Positions 8,879 through 17,219 of a stretch of DNA of 64,000 nt are shown here, one piece after another (positions within the stretch are counted from its first letter, which is position 1; each line of letters opens with the position of its first letter). Position numbers and translations under genes: made by a program. Source of the stretch: Bdellovibrionia bacterium (GTDB lineage: Bacteria > Bdellovibrionota > Bdellovibrionia > Bdellovibrionales > JAGQZY01); NCBI GenBank assembly GCA_030427805.1, contig JAUICP010000001.1, positions 434,001 to 498,000 of the forward strand, in the 5' to 3' direction. The notes beneath the pieces are model-generated. The model saw nothing but the letters and a program-made list of their open reading frames with translations. It was not told where the DNA came from and did no database searches.

Positions 8879-10302
8879 CTAACTAAAATCTCATCAACGA
8901 GTGAGTGGTCATTGTCGAGCGACTTAAACAGTTTCAATCGAAAGTTACCCTTTTTATTTAAAAGGTATTCTGCCATTTTATCAATTGCAATTATCGACAA
9001 TACCGACTGAATAAATGCTTCAATTAAATCGTCAGTACCAATGCCTAGAGAGTTAAAATCCTTGCGATCCATAAGCATAAGGCGACTCGTATCGGATTCC
9101 CATTGGTTTGGTCCCGTTTTAATAGATAAGTTTGTACCAAGAACTTCCCAGCTAGACTCAGATACCTCAGCTTGAAGAGGCTTGAGAGCCTTTCTTGAAT
9201 AAATAGCACAGGGGATGAATCCTTGGGGTGAAGAATAGAGCATCATTCTTAAGTCAGAGATATAACTGTTTCCCTTTTTGTTTGGAACAGTACCAATGTG
9301 ATAAAACTTACCTTCAGAACCATGGGAGCTCCAATTGTAGTGACCGATCAAGCTTTGCACAATAAACTGATCGTACTCGTGCTCTTCTTCCATAAAGTCA
9401 TTAAGTTCTTTTTCACTCGTGATTGTGTAAACACCCTGTCCGGCGTTGGAGTATGGATTCTTAATAACTGCATTTCCCCCATACCGTTGCACCCAAAGAG
9501 GGATCTCAACCTTACTAACGTCTCTTATAGTTTCAGGTGTGTTAATTTTTAACCCAGTATCCATAATTTCGGAGTTATAAAACTCATAGGCTTTATCCGC
9601 GAGGAGTTTGTTTCGTCCACCCGCCAAACAAACTAGTGTAGAGTTATAGATGAATGTTTTGGTTTCTACAGGAATTCGATTCCATGGCTTTTGCGTGACA
9701 TAGCGAAAGGCCGCTCGAATGGGGAATTTTTCACCCTCATGATCAATATAAAGGACTCCGTCTTCAAAGTGATAAAATTTGTCCTCGCCATTCATGCATG
9801 GAACCAGGTAGACAGTTTCTCCAGTTAAATCAGCAATGGTATTGGCGTATCCACTATTTTCCATATAGTTTTTGTCATAAATGACAGCTAAGGCTCCCTT
9901 CGGGAGTCTCTTCTTTTTAATTTTTGGTAAGAAGGAGTTTTCGATAAGAAAGCGATACCCTCTGTACTCATCGACATCTGTTCTCAGGGGCATCGATTTT
10001 TGTCCGGAAGGGCAGGAGTTTGTCTCTAGGATGACCATTTTCCGATTTCCGTATTCTGTTGTTACATAGAATAGGTCGGCCCCTCCCCAATGAAAGTGCT
10101 TGGACTGATAGCCGAGAATTTCTTTTAGTACAGACTGGTCAACTTGTGGGTTGAGATGACAGTATCTTTTAATAATTCGCTCGTGGTCGAGGTTAAAGAA
10201 GAAGCCTACCATGGCGTGCAATTGCGAATTAAGAGCCTTTGGATAGAAGTGAGATTCTTGTTCGAAGTTGTTAGGAGTGATTATTTCAACTGAGCTCGCC
10301 AT
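8875..10302 (-). CDS. ATP-grasp-like protein paired with M14 deacylase
   Basis: About 475 residues. Near residue 105 VILETNSCPSGQKS resembles the Asn-containing Mg/ATP loop of ATP-grasp enzymes, and about residues 275-330 (NAVIKNPYSNAGQGVYTI, then EYDQFIVQSLIG) match the Lys and Gly-rich ATP-binding strands. Such enzymes join a carboxylate to an amine; the substrate is unknown. The frame extends to a TTG at 10374, but ATG 10302 has a GGAAGG seven bases upstream, and a good promoter (10347-10374) overlaps the longer version, so the shorter start is chosen. Overlaps the deacylase gene by four bases. Confidence 0.7.
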   Translation of the reverse strand: MASSVEIITPNNFEQESHFYPKALNSQLHAMVGFFFNLDHERIIKRYCHLNPQVDQSVLKEILGYQSKHFHWGGADLFYVTTEYGNRKMVILETNSCPSGQKSMPLRTDVDEYRGYRFLIENSFLPKIKKKRLPKGALAVIYDKNYMENSGYANTIADLTGETVYLVPCMNGEDKFYHFEDGVLYIDHEGEKFPIRAAFRYVTQKPWNRIPVETKTFIYNSTLVCLAGGRNKLLADKAYEFYNSEIMDTGLKINTPETIRDVSKVEIPLWVQRYGGNAVIKNPYSNAGQGVYTITSEKELNDFMEEEHEYDQFIVQSLIGHYNWSSHGSEGKFYHIGTVPNKKGNSYISDLRMMLYSSPQGFIPCAIYSRKALKPLQAEVSESSWEVLGTNLSIKTGPNQWESDTSRLMLMDRKDFNSLGIGTDDLIEAFIQSVLSIIAIDKMAEYLLNKKGNFRLKLFKSLDNDHSLVDEILVR

Positions 10303-10346
10303 CACAAGTCCTTCCCAGGATTGACCTTCTGGAGTTAACTGAGAAT

Positions 10347-10374
10347 ATAATATACCAAGAAAAGTCAGCTGCAA
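10347..10374 (-). promoter_or_regulatory. Candidate sigma-70 promoter for the ATP-grasp/deacylase operon
   Basis: Reading the minus strand, TTGCAG (10374-10369) is followed after 16 bases by TATTAT (10352-10347). Transcription would begin near 10340 and give a leader of about 38 bases before the ATG at 10302. Confidence 0.5.
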
Positions 10375-10406
10375 GACCGATTGTATAATTCAGGTGAAAT
10401 GTGAAT

Positions 10407-11306
10407 CTACTTTTTGTTATATTGATCCCATTTGCTCTTACGAGAATAAGAGCGGCTTTGCCTACGACCGGTCTTCTTTAAGCTCTGTGCTTTGGCGTCA
10501 ACAGCTCTTTTATACCCTTCCTTTTTTTCGCTCTGACCTGTACGGAGGAAAGCATAGATAACACCAAAAAGCCCTCCACCGACATGAGCCCAAAGAGCAA
10601 CTCCTTGATAGGCCGCTGAATCTGTCTTCGCCAAAAAGAATTCCCAGGCAAATTTCCAAAGAAATGCTAAAAAGGCCGGGATGTGAATCCAAATAAAAAA
10701 GAAAAAGACCATATAAGAGATCTGTCTCTTTGGAAATCGAATCATATAGTAGCCGAGGAGTGCAGAAATTCCCGCGCTTGCACCGATAAGAGGCACGTCA
10801 GCGCGTCCGGCTAAGAATCCATGGAGAATAATTGCAAAAATATGCCCACCCATTAAGAGGCTGAGAAATGAAAACAAATCCATATCATCTTCAACATCAT
10901 CTCCAAAAACATAAAAGTAGTATGCATTACCAATGAGGTGGAACCAGCTTCCATGAAGAAAAAATGAGGTTATAAAAGTTAGAAAAAAGCTTCGTTCAAA
11001 ATCCTTAGCGACAAACCCCCATGTTTCTACAAATGCTAAATGGTTGGTCGATGTCCCTAGAAAGTGAATGACAATGAAAAGGATAATAAAAGAGTAAATT
11101 GTTAGTGGGTGTTTGATTTTTCTCGAATTTCTCTCGATGGGTAAACCGAGAGCTCCGGCAATAAAATGAGATGGCTTCTTAGGCCAGCCCTGAGTTATAA
11201 AGGCCGTCCTTTCCCGCTCTTGTTTAGGGTCTTTGTAACTAAAGGCTTCTATGTAAGCCTTTTTTTCATCTGAAGATAGTTTGTCGAAATCAAAGCGTTT
11301 TTTCAT
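10407..11306 (-). CDS. Rhomboid-family intramembrane serine protease
   Basis: About 299 residues with six or more membrane segments. Numbered from the longer ATG at 11333, the hallmarks are FFLHGSWFHLIGN (126-136, the H-x-x-x-x-H...GN motif of TM2), GASAGISALLG with Ser186 as nucleophile, and LWAHVGGGLFG with His250 as the catalytic partner. Rhomboids cleave membrane-spanning substrates within the bilayer. The ATG at 11333 lies in the loop of a strong hairpin (11310-11350), so the ATG at 11306 just after the hairpin is preferred. The basic C-terminal tail is cytosolic. The MgtC-like gene lies upstream on the same strand. Confidence 0.88.
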   Translation of the reverse strand: MKKRFDFDKLSSDEKKAYIEAFSYKDPKQERERTAFITQGWPKKPSHFIAGALGLPIERNSRKIKHPLTIYSFIILFIVIHFLGTSTNHLAFVETWGFVAKDFERSFFLTFITSFFLHGSWFHLIGNAYYFYVFGDDVEDDMDLFSFLSLLMGGHIFAIILHGFLAGRADVPLIGASAGISALLGYYMIRFPKRQISYMVFFFFIWIHIPAFLAFLWKFAWEFFLAKTDSAAYQGVALWAHVGGGLFGVIYAFLRTGQSEKKEGYKRAVDAKAQSLKKTGRRQSRSYSRKSKWDQYNKK

Positions 11307-11309
11307 ATT

Positions 11310-11350
11310 TCTCAACTTAATTCTAAAAGGCATTTTAGTTTAAGTTGAGA
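11310..11350 (-). promoter_or_regulatory. 17-bp hairpin between the mgtC-like and rhomboid genes
   Basis: TCTCAACTTAA (11310-11320) pairs perfectly with TTAAGTTGAGA (11340-11350), and inside it CTAAAA (11323-11328) pairs with TTTTAG (11333-11338) around a GGCA loop. No T-run follows on either strand, so it is not a standard terminator. On the mRNA it ends three bases before the preferred rhomboid start and would hide the only purine-rich (GAG) stretch there. Confidence 0.6.
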
Positions 11351-11369
11351 GATAATCAAATAATTAGTC

Positions 11370-12155
11370 TTAGTTAACTTTCTTTTTCGAGTTGATTTCT
11401 GTTGGTTCATTGTCACTTGATTTATGTTCTGAATGAATGAAGGTATTTGATATGGGATAGTAGGCCAAATCCTTGACTCGCAAAATTTGTTTAATTTCGT
11501 AGGTCAGTCTTTCTACTTGCCTTTGATGGGCCTTAATGTAGACGTTGGTAATTTTAGCGCCCTTCTTTCTATTTTCAAACTCCTCATCGATGTCCTCTAG
11601 AACAATCTCGTGAGAGTCGAGAATTCCGAGTACGGTATTAGATATCGATCCATGGGATAGGATTTCTAAGTGAAAGTAAGAGTAGTTCTTTTCTCGTTCG
11701 AGAAGGCCATAAATAGGAGAAATCAAAGTGAGTACCGAGAGAACCGTAACTGTAAAAATAAATGCAGTAAGGGGGTAGCCCGCACCGATGGTAAATCCAA
11801 TGGCAGCTACGACCCAAATTGTTGCAGCCGTAGTCATTCCGATAACGTTGCCCTTGCTTTGAATTATAGCTCCAGCACCTAAAAAACCAATTCCGCTAAC
11901 GATCTGTGCGGCCATTCGAGCTGGGTCGGCCGTGTTTGAGGTTTCAGAAGCTAAGATAAGTCCTATTGATGTGTAAAGAGTAGCGCCAAGGCAAATGAGA
12001 ATATTGGTTTTAATCCCTGCACTCTTTAATTTTCTTTCTCTATCGAGGCCAACAAGACCTCCTAATATGAGTGCTGTAACAACCTGAATTCCTACACCAA
12101 GGTAAATAGAAACTTCACCTAGGTATTCTATGGGCATCGTGACCATTTTTTCCAT
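11370..12155 (-). CDS. MgtC/SapB family membrane protein
   Basis: A 261-residue protein with five predicted membrane helices in residues about 15-150 and the family signature GGLVGLDRERKLKSAGIKTN, followed by a soluble C-terminal domain (about 165-245) of ACT-like size as in longer MgtC proteins. Known MgtC proteins affect Mg2+ homeostasis, ATP synthase activity and acid or intracellular survival. The start is secure: AGGAGG lies four bases before the ATG at 12155. It is separated from the rhomboid gene by the hairpin at 11310-11350. Confidence 0.88.
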   Translation of the reverse strand: MEKMVTMPIEYLGEVSIYLGVGIQVVTALILGGLVGLDRERKLKSAGIKTNILICLGATLYTSIGLILASETSNTADPARMAAQIVSGIGFLGAGAIIQSKGNVIGMTTAATIWVVAAIGFTIGAGYPLTAFIFTVTVLSVLTLISPIYGLLEREKNYSYFHLEILSHGSISNTVLGILDSHEIVLEDIDEEFENRKKGAKITNVYIKAHQRQVERLTYEIKQILRVKDLAYYPISNTFIHSEHKSSDNEPTEINSKKKVN

Positions 12156-12266
12156 CGAGCCTCCTACTCTTCTTCTTCATCATACCAAGGCATTGCAGCC
12201 TATCTTGACCCAAACCTAATAAAAGGCGACCAATACTGGACCATGGTCTCGGGTTTGAATAAAAAA

Positions 12267-12286
12267 TGCCCTAAAAGAATAGGGCA
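12267..12286 (-). terminator. Rho-independent terminator of the metzincin gene
   Basis: TGCCCTA (12267-12273) pairs with TAGGGCA (12280-12286) around AAAGAA. Six A's on the plus strand (12261-12266) give the U-run for minus-strand transcription coming from the gene at 12316-13023. Confidence 0.8.
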
Positions 12287-12315
12287 CATTTGGAAATCTT
12301 ACTTCTATAGAACTT

Positions 12316-13023
12316 TTATGGGTAGGCTTTTTCAGCCCCTTCCTTATCAAAATCAGAGAGTCGACCCGTTCGATTTTTGCCGCCACACTGCATGTAATGC
12401 ATGATCGAAAATTGGTCGTAATCAGTTAAGGGTTCAAAATCAGGAATTTTCTCGTCGCAAACTTCTGGGTTATCTTCGTGAATATGTTCATGTCTAAACC
12501 CTAGAACGTGGCCGAGTTCATGAAGCATAAGGCGTTCCATATCTCTCGGATGATCTTCTATATGTTTTTTCTTTAAATAGATTCGTCTCTTTTCTTGAAC
12601 TTCTCCTGGAAAAAAAGCTCGCCCTCTATATTTGGTTCTACGATTCTTTTTAATTTGTACTCTGAAAAGAACATTGGTGTTTTTGTGATTACAATTCCCA
12701 TCTTCATCAGTTTTGTAGATAAAGCGCACGTTGGCGTGTCTCATCCACTCTTGAGTTGCAAAATCCGTAGCTTCAACAATACGTTCTTTTAAATCCTTGA
12801 ATTCATCTGAGATACAATAGGTTAAATCAAACCTTTGGCTATCATCCCAAACTTTTAAAACCCTTTCGTCTGTCATTGCGAGTATGAGGTTTGGTTCAAT
12901 TAGATTTTTATAATTTATACTATTGGTCTCAGTTGGCTCTATGGTTCCACAATCTATTTCAGAAGCAAAAGCTTGTGAAGCCACGAGTGTTGCAAAAAGA
13001 ATAAGAAATAAAATTAACTTCAT
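12316..13023 (-). CDS. Secreted metzincin-type zinc metalloprotease
   Basis: A 235-residue exported protein with a signal peptide (residues 1-20, cut after AFA). The zinc site is HELGHVLGFRH at 168-178 (His168, Glu169, His172, His178), the HExxHxxGxxH of metzincins, and the Met-turn is FSIMHY about 30 residues later. Spacing and size fit matrixin/astacin-like enzymes. Six Cys residues in the mature part suggest disulfides. Followed by a good terminator. It lies downstream of the peptidylarginine deiminase gene on the same strand with a gap of about 120 bases. Confidence 0.87.
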   Translation of the reverse strand: MKLILFLILFATLVASQAFASEIDCGTIEPTETNSINYKNLIEPNLILAMTDERVLKVWDDSQRFDLTYCISDEFKDLKERIVEATDFATQEWMRHANVRFIYKTDEDGNCNHKNTNVLFRVQIKKNRRTKYRGRAFFPGEVQEKRRIYLKKKHIEDHPRDMERLMLHELGHVLGFRHEHIHEDNPEVCDEKIPDFEPLTDYDQFSIMHYMQCGGKNRTGRLSDFDKEGAEKAYP

Positions 13024-13147
13024 TTGTCCCCCTTAAAAACCTATCAAATAAAGTCGAGTCTAGTCTTGCAAGGAGAAGATATAAAATAGTGAAAATCGTT
13101 CTGTAATTTTAGCTTAGTTACTTAATACCAGGACTTAAGAAGAGCAC

Positions 13148-14614
13148 CTAGTTTTGCGGACGACAGCTTCTTCTAAAGTTAAGGCTACAGTGAATACCGC
13201 CTCGAAATTGATGGACGAAACGTCCGTCAACATAGTTGGTTTTGTAATTAAATTTTTCTAACTTCTTCTTAGTAAATTGATGAAAAATATCCAGATTTTG
13301 TTTTGGTAAAAACAGATGATTGTTGATCACTACATTATTAACGGGGTTTGGATCAATAGTTATAGCTTCATCATTTTCAGTGCCATAGCTCTTTCTAAAT
13401 GCTTTTGGCGAAAACAGAATTGGAATGGGAATGAAGTTTACTTGCGCACAATTTCCCTGTTCGGCATCGAGAGAGTCGCGAATTTTTTTCATATTGTTTT
13501 GAATGATTTTTGAATAGGTCTTATTAGCTCGAAAAACCTCTTTACAAATGGGGTTGATATCGCCTTTTTCAAAACACTCGTCGAGATTGAAATTTTTCTT
13601 ATCTTTTCTGGATCCGATACCAAGATTGATGTTTAAGTCTTTACCCTTTGCTTTTTCCTCTTTCAGTAATTGGTAAGCGGTGTCGGGTGAAGCATAGAGA
13701 ATGTCAAATGGGCAGTTACCGCCGCGGTTGGAATCTGGAATAAGACTTATGAGTTCATCGACATGGCCTACAAGCAGCCACTTGACATCAATTTCTACGA
13801 TTTTTTGATTGATCTCTTTACCTAGAACTTCTTTTTGGGACTCGTGCATGTTGTCCCCAATTACTAATAGATTGTCGGTAAGGGCCTCAATGTTTCCGCC
13901 GTAGTTACCTGAAGTATAAGTAAGGCGATCGGCATTGATTTCACTTTGTCCAATCAAATTACTATTACAGGCAAGCGCGAGAAAGGATGGAATATTCTCT
14001 CCCACATCTGACTCGTAGGGGAGATCGATGATTGAAAATTCGCCTGTACTTCTATTTAAACTCGTTTCGAAATAGTCTTGCGCCCAGATAGTAAAATCAG
14101 ATGGTGTTGCCACAACCTCAACTTGCTCTTTTGTGGCATCATTTAATAGGGGGTCGAGTTCTTCTAGAGCGGATTTCATAATTCCCTTGGGAACCATGAT
14201 GAATACTTTTAGTTTTGGTTTAGACTTAAAGACGACATTGAGAATTGATTGAAATAGCCCGCTGCTCGTAATGTTTTTTTCATAACCCATGTAAACAGAG
14301 TGGATGGGGTAGAAGGCGGGAGGGATAAATTCGCCACTTCCTTCAGGGCAGGCGGGAGCGGTCTGCTCAACTTCGATATTTTCACAACTGATCTTCTTAT
14401 TGAGGCTTATGTATCTTGGAGCCCCCTGTTTAACTTTTTGTAGTTCGACAATTTGTGCGCTTAAAGTGGAGACTTCCTCCTTGAGGTAAAAAATATTGAA
14501 AGTAAGCGCGGCGATGACTATCAAGCTGGCAAATAAACCAAAGGTAAAGACCTTCAGCTGTTTATTTTTTTGTTTAAGAAGTTGATTACTATTCAACTTT
14601 TTCTTGGAAGCCAT
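13148..14614 (-). CDS. Membrane-anchored protein-arginine deiminase, animal-type PAD catalytic domain
   Basis: A 488-residue protein: basic N-terminus, one TM helix (about 22-44), a short coiled coil (45-63), then a catalytic domain from about 90 to the end. It has the PAD set: IWAQDYFE (Asp180), SGNYGGNIEAL (233-243), WLLVGHVDELISLIP (His284, Asp286) and GGIHCSLNFRR (His475, Cys476). These correspond to Asp350, His471, Asp473 and Cys645 of human PAD4, the Ca2+-dependent enzyme that turns peptidyl-arginine into citrulline. The N-in anchor would place the enzyme in the periplasm. The Cys-proximal Arg residues are kept. It could act on related guanidines, but VGHVDE and the terminal HC point to true PAD. 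Confidence 0.85.
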   Translation of the reverse strand: MASKKKLNSNQLLKQKNKQLKVFTFGLFASLIVIAALTFNIFYLKEEVSTLSAQIVELQKVKQGAPRYISLNKKISCENIEVEQTAPACPEGSGEFIPPAFYPIHSVYMGYEKNITSSGLFQSILNVVFKSKPKLKVFIMVPKGIMKSALEELDPLLNDATKEQVEVVATPSDFTIWAQDYFETSLNRSTGEFSIIDLPYESDVGENIPSFLALACNSNLIGQSEINADRLTYTSGNYGGNIEALTDNLLVIGDNMHESQKEVLGKEINQKIVEIDVKWLLVGHVDELISLIPDSNRGGNCPFDILYASPDTAYQLLKEEKAKGKDLNINLGIGSRKDKKNFNLDECFEKGDINPICKEVFRANKTYSKIIQNNMKKIRDSLDAEQGNCAQVNFIPIPILFSPKAFRKSYGTENDEAITIDPNPVNNVVINNHLFLPKQNLDIFHQFTKKKLEKFNYKTNYVDGRFVHQFRGGIHCSLNFRRSCRPQN

Positions 14615-14671
14615 ATATCAAAGTTAATGTATATGGTCGAAATCGGGCACAAAAAAGTGAAGGCTGAGGGG

Positions 14672-15316
14672 CTAGTTTAACAGAGTCTTTACACCTTCTA
14701 TTGTCGCGTTAAGACCAATTTCAAATTCCCGGTCAAAAGAATAGCCGGGCTGTAGGACATAATTAAGTGTGAAGGTTCTAAATGCGTTCAAGTGACCCTC
14801 AGGAAAGGTTTCTACGATCTTTGTTGCAAGTGCCTCGATTTCGTTATCATTTTCAAATGGTAGGTTTTGATCTTGGATCGCAAACCCAAAAATATAGGCA
14901 TCGAGCAATGAGTAGGCGTGTCCAACTTGTTCTAAGCTAAACCCCGAGTTGAGGAGGCAGCTGATGACTTGATCGTGATGATTGAGGGACGCAAATCCTG
15001 GATTCTCACGGGAGTTGAGAAGACTTAGGGCCCACCTGTGACTTTTTAGAAGGCCTCTAATTGAGTGAGCCCGTTCTTTCATGCTCGCGACCCAGTCCTT
15101 CGAGGTGTGATCAAATTGGATTTTTGAGTAGAATAAATCTGCCATCTTATCGAGAAGATCATCTTTGTTTTCGACGTGGTTATATAAAGACATGGCTTCA
15201 ATGCCCAGGGCCTTAGCAAGCTTCCGCATGCTGAGCTTTTCTAAGCCTTCTCGATCTGCAAGTTGAACTGCCTTTTTGAGTACTTTTTCGGTGTTTAAAT
15301 TCCTAGTTTTGCTCAT
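14672..15316 (-). CDS. TetR family transcriptional regulator
   Basis: A 214-residue repressor. Residues about 8-55 form the TetR helix-turn-helix (GLEKLSMRKLAKALGIEAMS followed by LYNHVENKDDLLDKM). The remaining helices form a ligand-binding domain of the TetR_C type. It is divergent from the oxidoreductase gene at 15427, and the 104-base gap contains two inverted 13-bp sites (15369-15400), so it very likely represses both genes. The inducer is unknown. Confidence 0.88.
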   Translation of the reverse strand: MSKTRNLNTEKVLKKAVQLADREGLEKLSMRKLAKALGIEAMSLYNHVENKDDLLDKMADLFYSKIQFDHTSKDWVASMKERAHSIRGLLKSHRWALSLLNSRENPGFASLNHHDQVISCLLNSGFSLEQVGHAYSLLDAYIFGFAIQDQNLPFENDNEIEALATKIVETFPEGHLNAFRTFTLNYVLQPGYSFDREFEIGLNATIEGVKTLLN

Positions 15317-15360
15317 AAATACCTGTAATTACTATTAAAATAAATTTTATAAAATTCCTC

Positions 15361-15389
15361 TTTACTTACTTACACTGTAAGTCTATACT
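15361..15389 (+). promoter_or_regulatory. Candidate promoter of the oxidoreductase gene
   Basis: TTTACT (15361-15366), a 17-base spacer, and TATACT (15384-15389). The -10 lies between and partly inside the two operator sites, so repressor binding would block polymerase. Confidence 0.5.
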
Positions 15390-15400
15390 TACAGTGTAAG
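15369..15400. promoter_or_regulatory. Double palindromic TetR operator
   Basis: CTTACACTGTAAG (15369-15381) and CTTACAGTGTAAG (15388-15400) are each near-palindromes (CTTAC-N3-GTAAG) and are exact reverse complements of one another, with TCTATA between them. Centre-to-centre distance is 19 bp. Location in the TetR/oxidoreductase divergent gap makes this the probable binding site. Confidence 0.8.
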
Positions 15401-15426
15401 TTACGCAAGAAAAAAGGAGAATGAAA

Positions 15427-16419
15427 ATGACAGAACTTCCCAAGACTATGAAATCTGCCGCCAGCTACGACTATGGAAATTATGAAAGTATTAAGATTAT
15501 TGAGCGTGAAGTTCCCACTCCAGGGCCCGAGCAAATTCTTGTGAAGATTAAGGCATCCGGAGTAACGAGTGCCGACTCTATGATGAGAAGGGGAGTTCCT
15601 CGCTTTGCAAGACTCTTTATGGGGCTAACTAAACCTAAGAATAAATATATTGGAACTATATTCTCCGGAGAGGTTATCGGATTTGGCGAAAAAGTAAACT
15701 CGGTGTCCATTGGTGATAAGATTTTTGGTGAAACTGGCTTTCACTTTGGAGCTAACGCTGAATACGCCGTTCTCGACGAAAAAGGGGTTTATGTAAAAAA
15801 GCCGGATTATTTGAACCACAAAGAAGCCAGTTGTTTGTGCGATGGTCACCTCACTTCGTATAACTTTTTGATTAAATTGGGCGAATTGCAAAAGGGACAA
15901 TCCATACTTATAAATGGAGGGGCTGGTAGTTTGGGGTCTGCAGCAATCCAACTAGCGAAAATCAAAGGAGCTCGGGTGGTAGCAACAGCTTCGCCAAAGA
16001 ATTTTGAATATGTAAAAAGCCTAGGTGCCGATCATGCCGTTGATTATAAGAGGCTGGACGAGGTTAATGAGCAATTTGATGTGATTTTCGATAGTGTCGG
16101 AAAACTGGGGTCTCACCAATACAAAAGAATGATGAAAGAGTCTTCAAAGTACTTAACACCAGTTCTTACTCTTTCTGTATTATTAAAAATGATGATGTCA
16201 TCCCTTTTAAAAACCAAAAAACGAGTCATTTTTAGTGCCACAGGACTCTTAAAACCTGAGGTTCTAAAAGAGTATCTTGCTGAAATTCTCCTATTGTTTA
16301 AAGATGACAAGATAAAAGCACCCATTGAGAAGTGTTTTGATTTAAATGAAATTAAGTATGCCCATAAGGATATTGAATCTGGACACAAGAGAGCCAACTA
16401 TGTTTTAGTATTCTCATAA
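15427..16419 (+). CDS. NAD(P)-dependent zinc-less alcohol dehydrogenase (quinone oxidoreductase-like MDR)
   Basis: About 330 residues of the medium-chain dehydrogenase/reductase superfamily: GroES-like domain first, then the Rossmann domain with [18 protein letters not shown] for the cofactor. The catalytic zinc Cys residues are absent, as in quinone or enone reductases. ATG 15427 is preferred to 15421 because AGGAG (15415-15419) is seven bases from the former and only one from the latter. Likely induced by a reactive electrophile or quinone through the adjacent TetR repressor; substrate not predictable. Confidence 0.85.
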   Translation: MTELPKTMKSAASYDYGNYESIKIIEREVPTPGPEQILVKIKASGVTSADSMMRRGVPRFARLFMGLTKPKNKYIGTIFSGEVIGFGEKVNSVSIGDKIFGETGFHFGANAEYAVLDEKGVYVKKPDYLNHKEASCLCDGHLTSYNFLIKLGELQKGQSILINGGAGSLGSAAIQLAKIKGARVVATASPKNFEYVKSLGADHAVDYKRLDEVNEQFDVIFDSVGKLGSHQYKRMMKESSKYLTPVLTLSVLLKMMMSSLLKTKKRVIFSATGLLKPEVLKEYLAEILLLFKDDKIKAPIEKCFDLNEIKYAHKDIESGHKRANYVLVFS

Positions 16420-16436
16420 GCGAACAAGGAGCGCTT

Positions 16437-17177
16437 TTGACAGAAAAATTCCCAGCATCCTTTCAGCATTCTCATGATCGAGCCTCGATTCTTAGACGAT
16501 TGAGGTCTAATAAAAAGCAGAGTTATATTAAAGATGCGGTCTTTGGTGGAATCGATGGAACGGTAACCACCTTTGCTGTTGTCGCCGGGGTCGTAGGCGC
16601 CGGCTTATCCAATAACACGATAATTATTCTGGGTATCGCTAATTTGCTCGCAGACGGTTTTTCGATGGCTGTTGGTAATTATATGGGTACAAAAACCGAA
16701 AACCAGGAAGTTCAATTACTCGAAGAGTTTGAAACGCAGCAAGTTCGTAATGACCCCGACTCTGAAAAAGAAGAAGTTCGATTGATATTAAAAGAAGAGG
16801 GTTTTACGGGTGACCTTCTAGAAAAAAACTTAGAGTTTTATACAAAAGATGAGAAATCTTGGGTTGAATATATGGTCCTCCATGAATACGGAAAAACTCT
16901 TGAATTTCGCTCGGGTATTAAGGCTGGAGTTATAACATTCCTTTCTTTTGCCCTTTGTGGAAGTTTGCCCCTTTTGAGCTATTTTTTCACATTTGAACGA
17001 CCTTTTCTGTGGTCTTCTCTGCTGGCAGGCGTATCGTTCATTATTGTTGGTTCCTTAAAGAGTTATTGGACGGTAGAAAAGTACTGGGTTTCAGCCGCGA
17101 AAACCCTGTTGGCGGGGATTCTTGCCTCGGTGATCGCCTATTATGCTGGATACCTGATCGACACATACCTTTTGTAA
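16437..17177 (+). CDS. VIT1/CCC1 family Fe2+/Mn2+ transporter
   Basis: A 246-residue membrane protein. TM1-2 carry the family signature [20 protein letters not shown] and [20 protein letters not shown] (about 38-85); a charged cytosolic segment (about 86-145) with many Glu residues, typical of the metal-binding domain, separates these from three C-terminal TMs. Known members move ferrous iron or manganese out of the cytosol. The start is TTG with AAGGAG eight bases upstream. Eighteen bases after the oxidoreductase gene, probably co-transcribed. Confidence 0.88.
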   Translation: MTEKFPASFQHSHDRASILRRLRSNKKQSYIKDAVFGGIDGTVTTFAVVAGVVGAGLSNNTIIILGIANLLADGFSMAVGNYMGTKTENQEVQLLEEFETQQVRNDPDSEKEEVRLILKEEGFTGDLLEKNLEFYTKDEKSWVEYMVLHEYGKTLEFRSGIKAGVITFLSFALCGSLPLLSYFFTFERPFLWSSLLAGVSFIIVGSLKSYWTVEKYWVSAAKTLLAGILASVIAYYAGYLIDTYLL

Positions 17178-17219
17178 AGCATGATTGATTTACTGGATTT
17201 TTCAGACTAATTTTCTTTT

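Noticed and set aside
10303-10374. Longer N-terminus (TTG start) for the ATP-grasp protein
   Set aside because: No ribosome site, and a promoter lies across it; ATG 10302 has GGAAGG.
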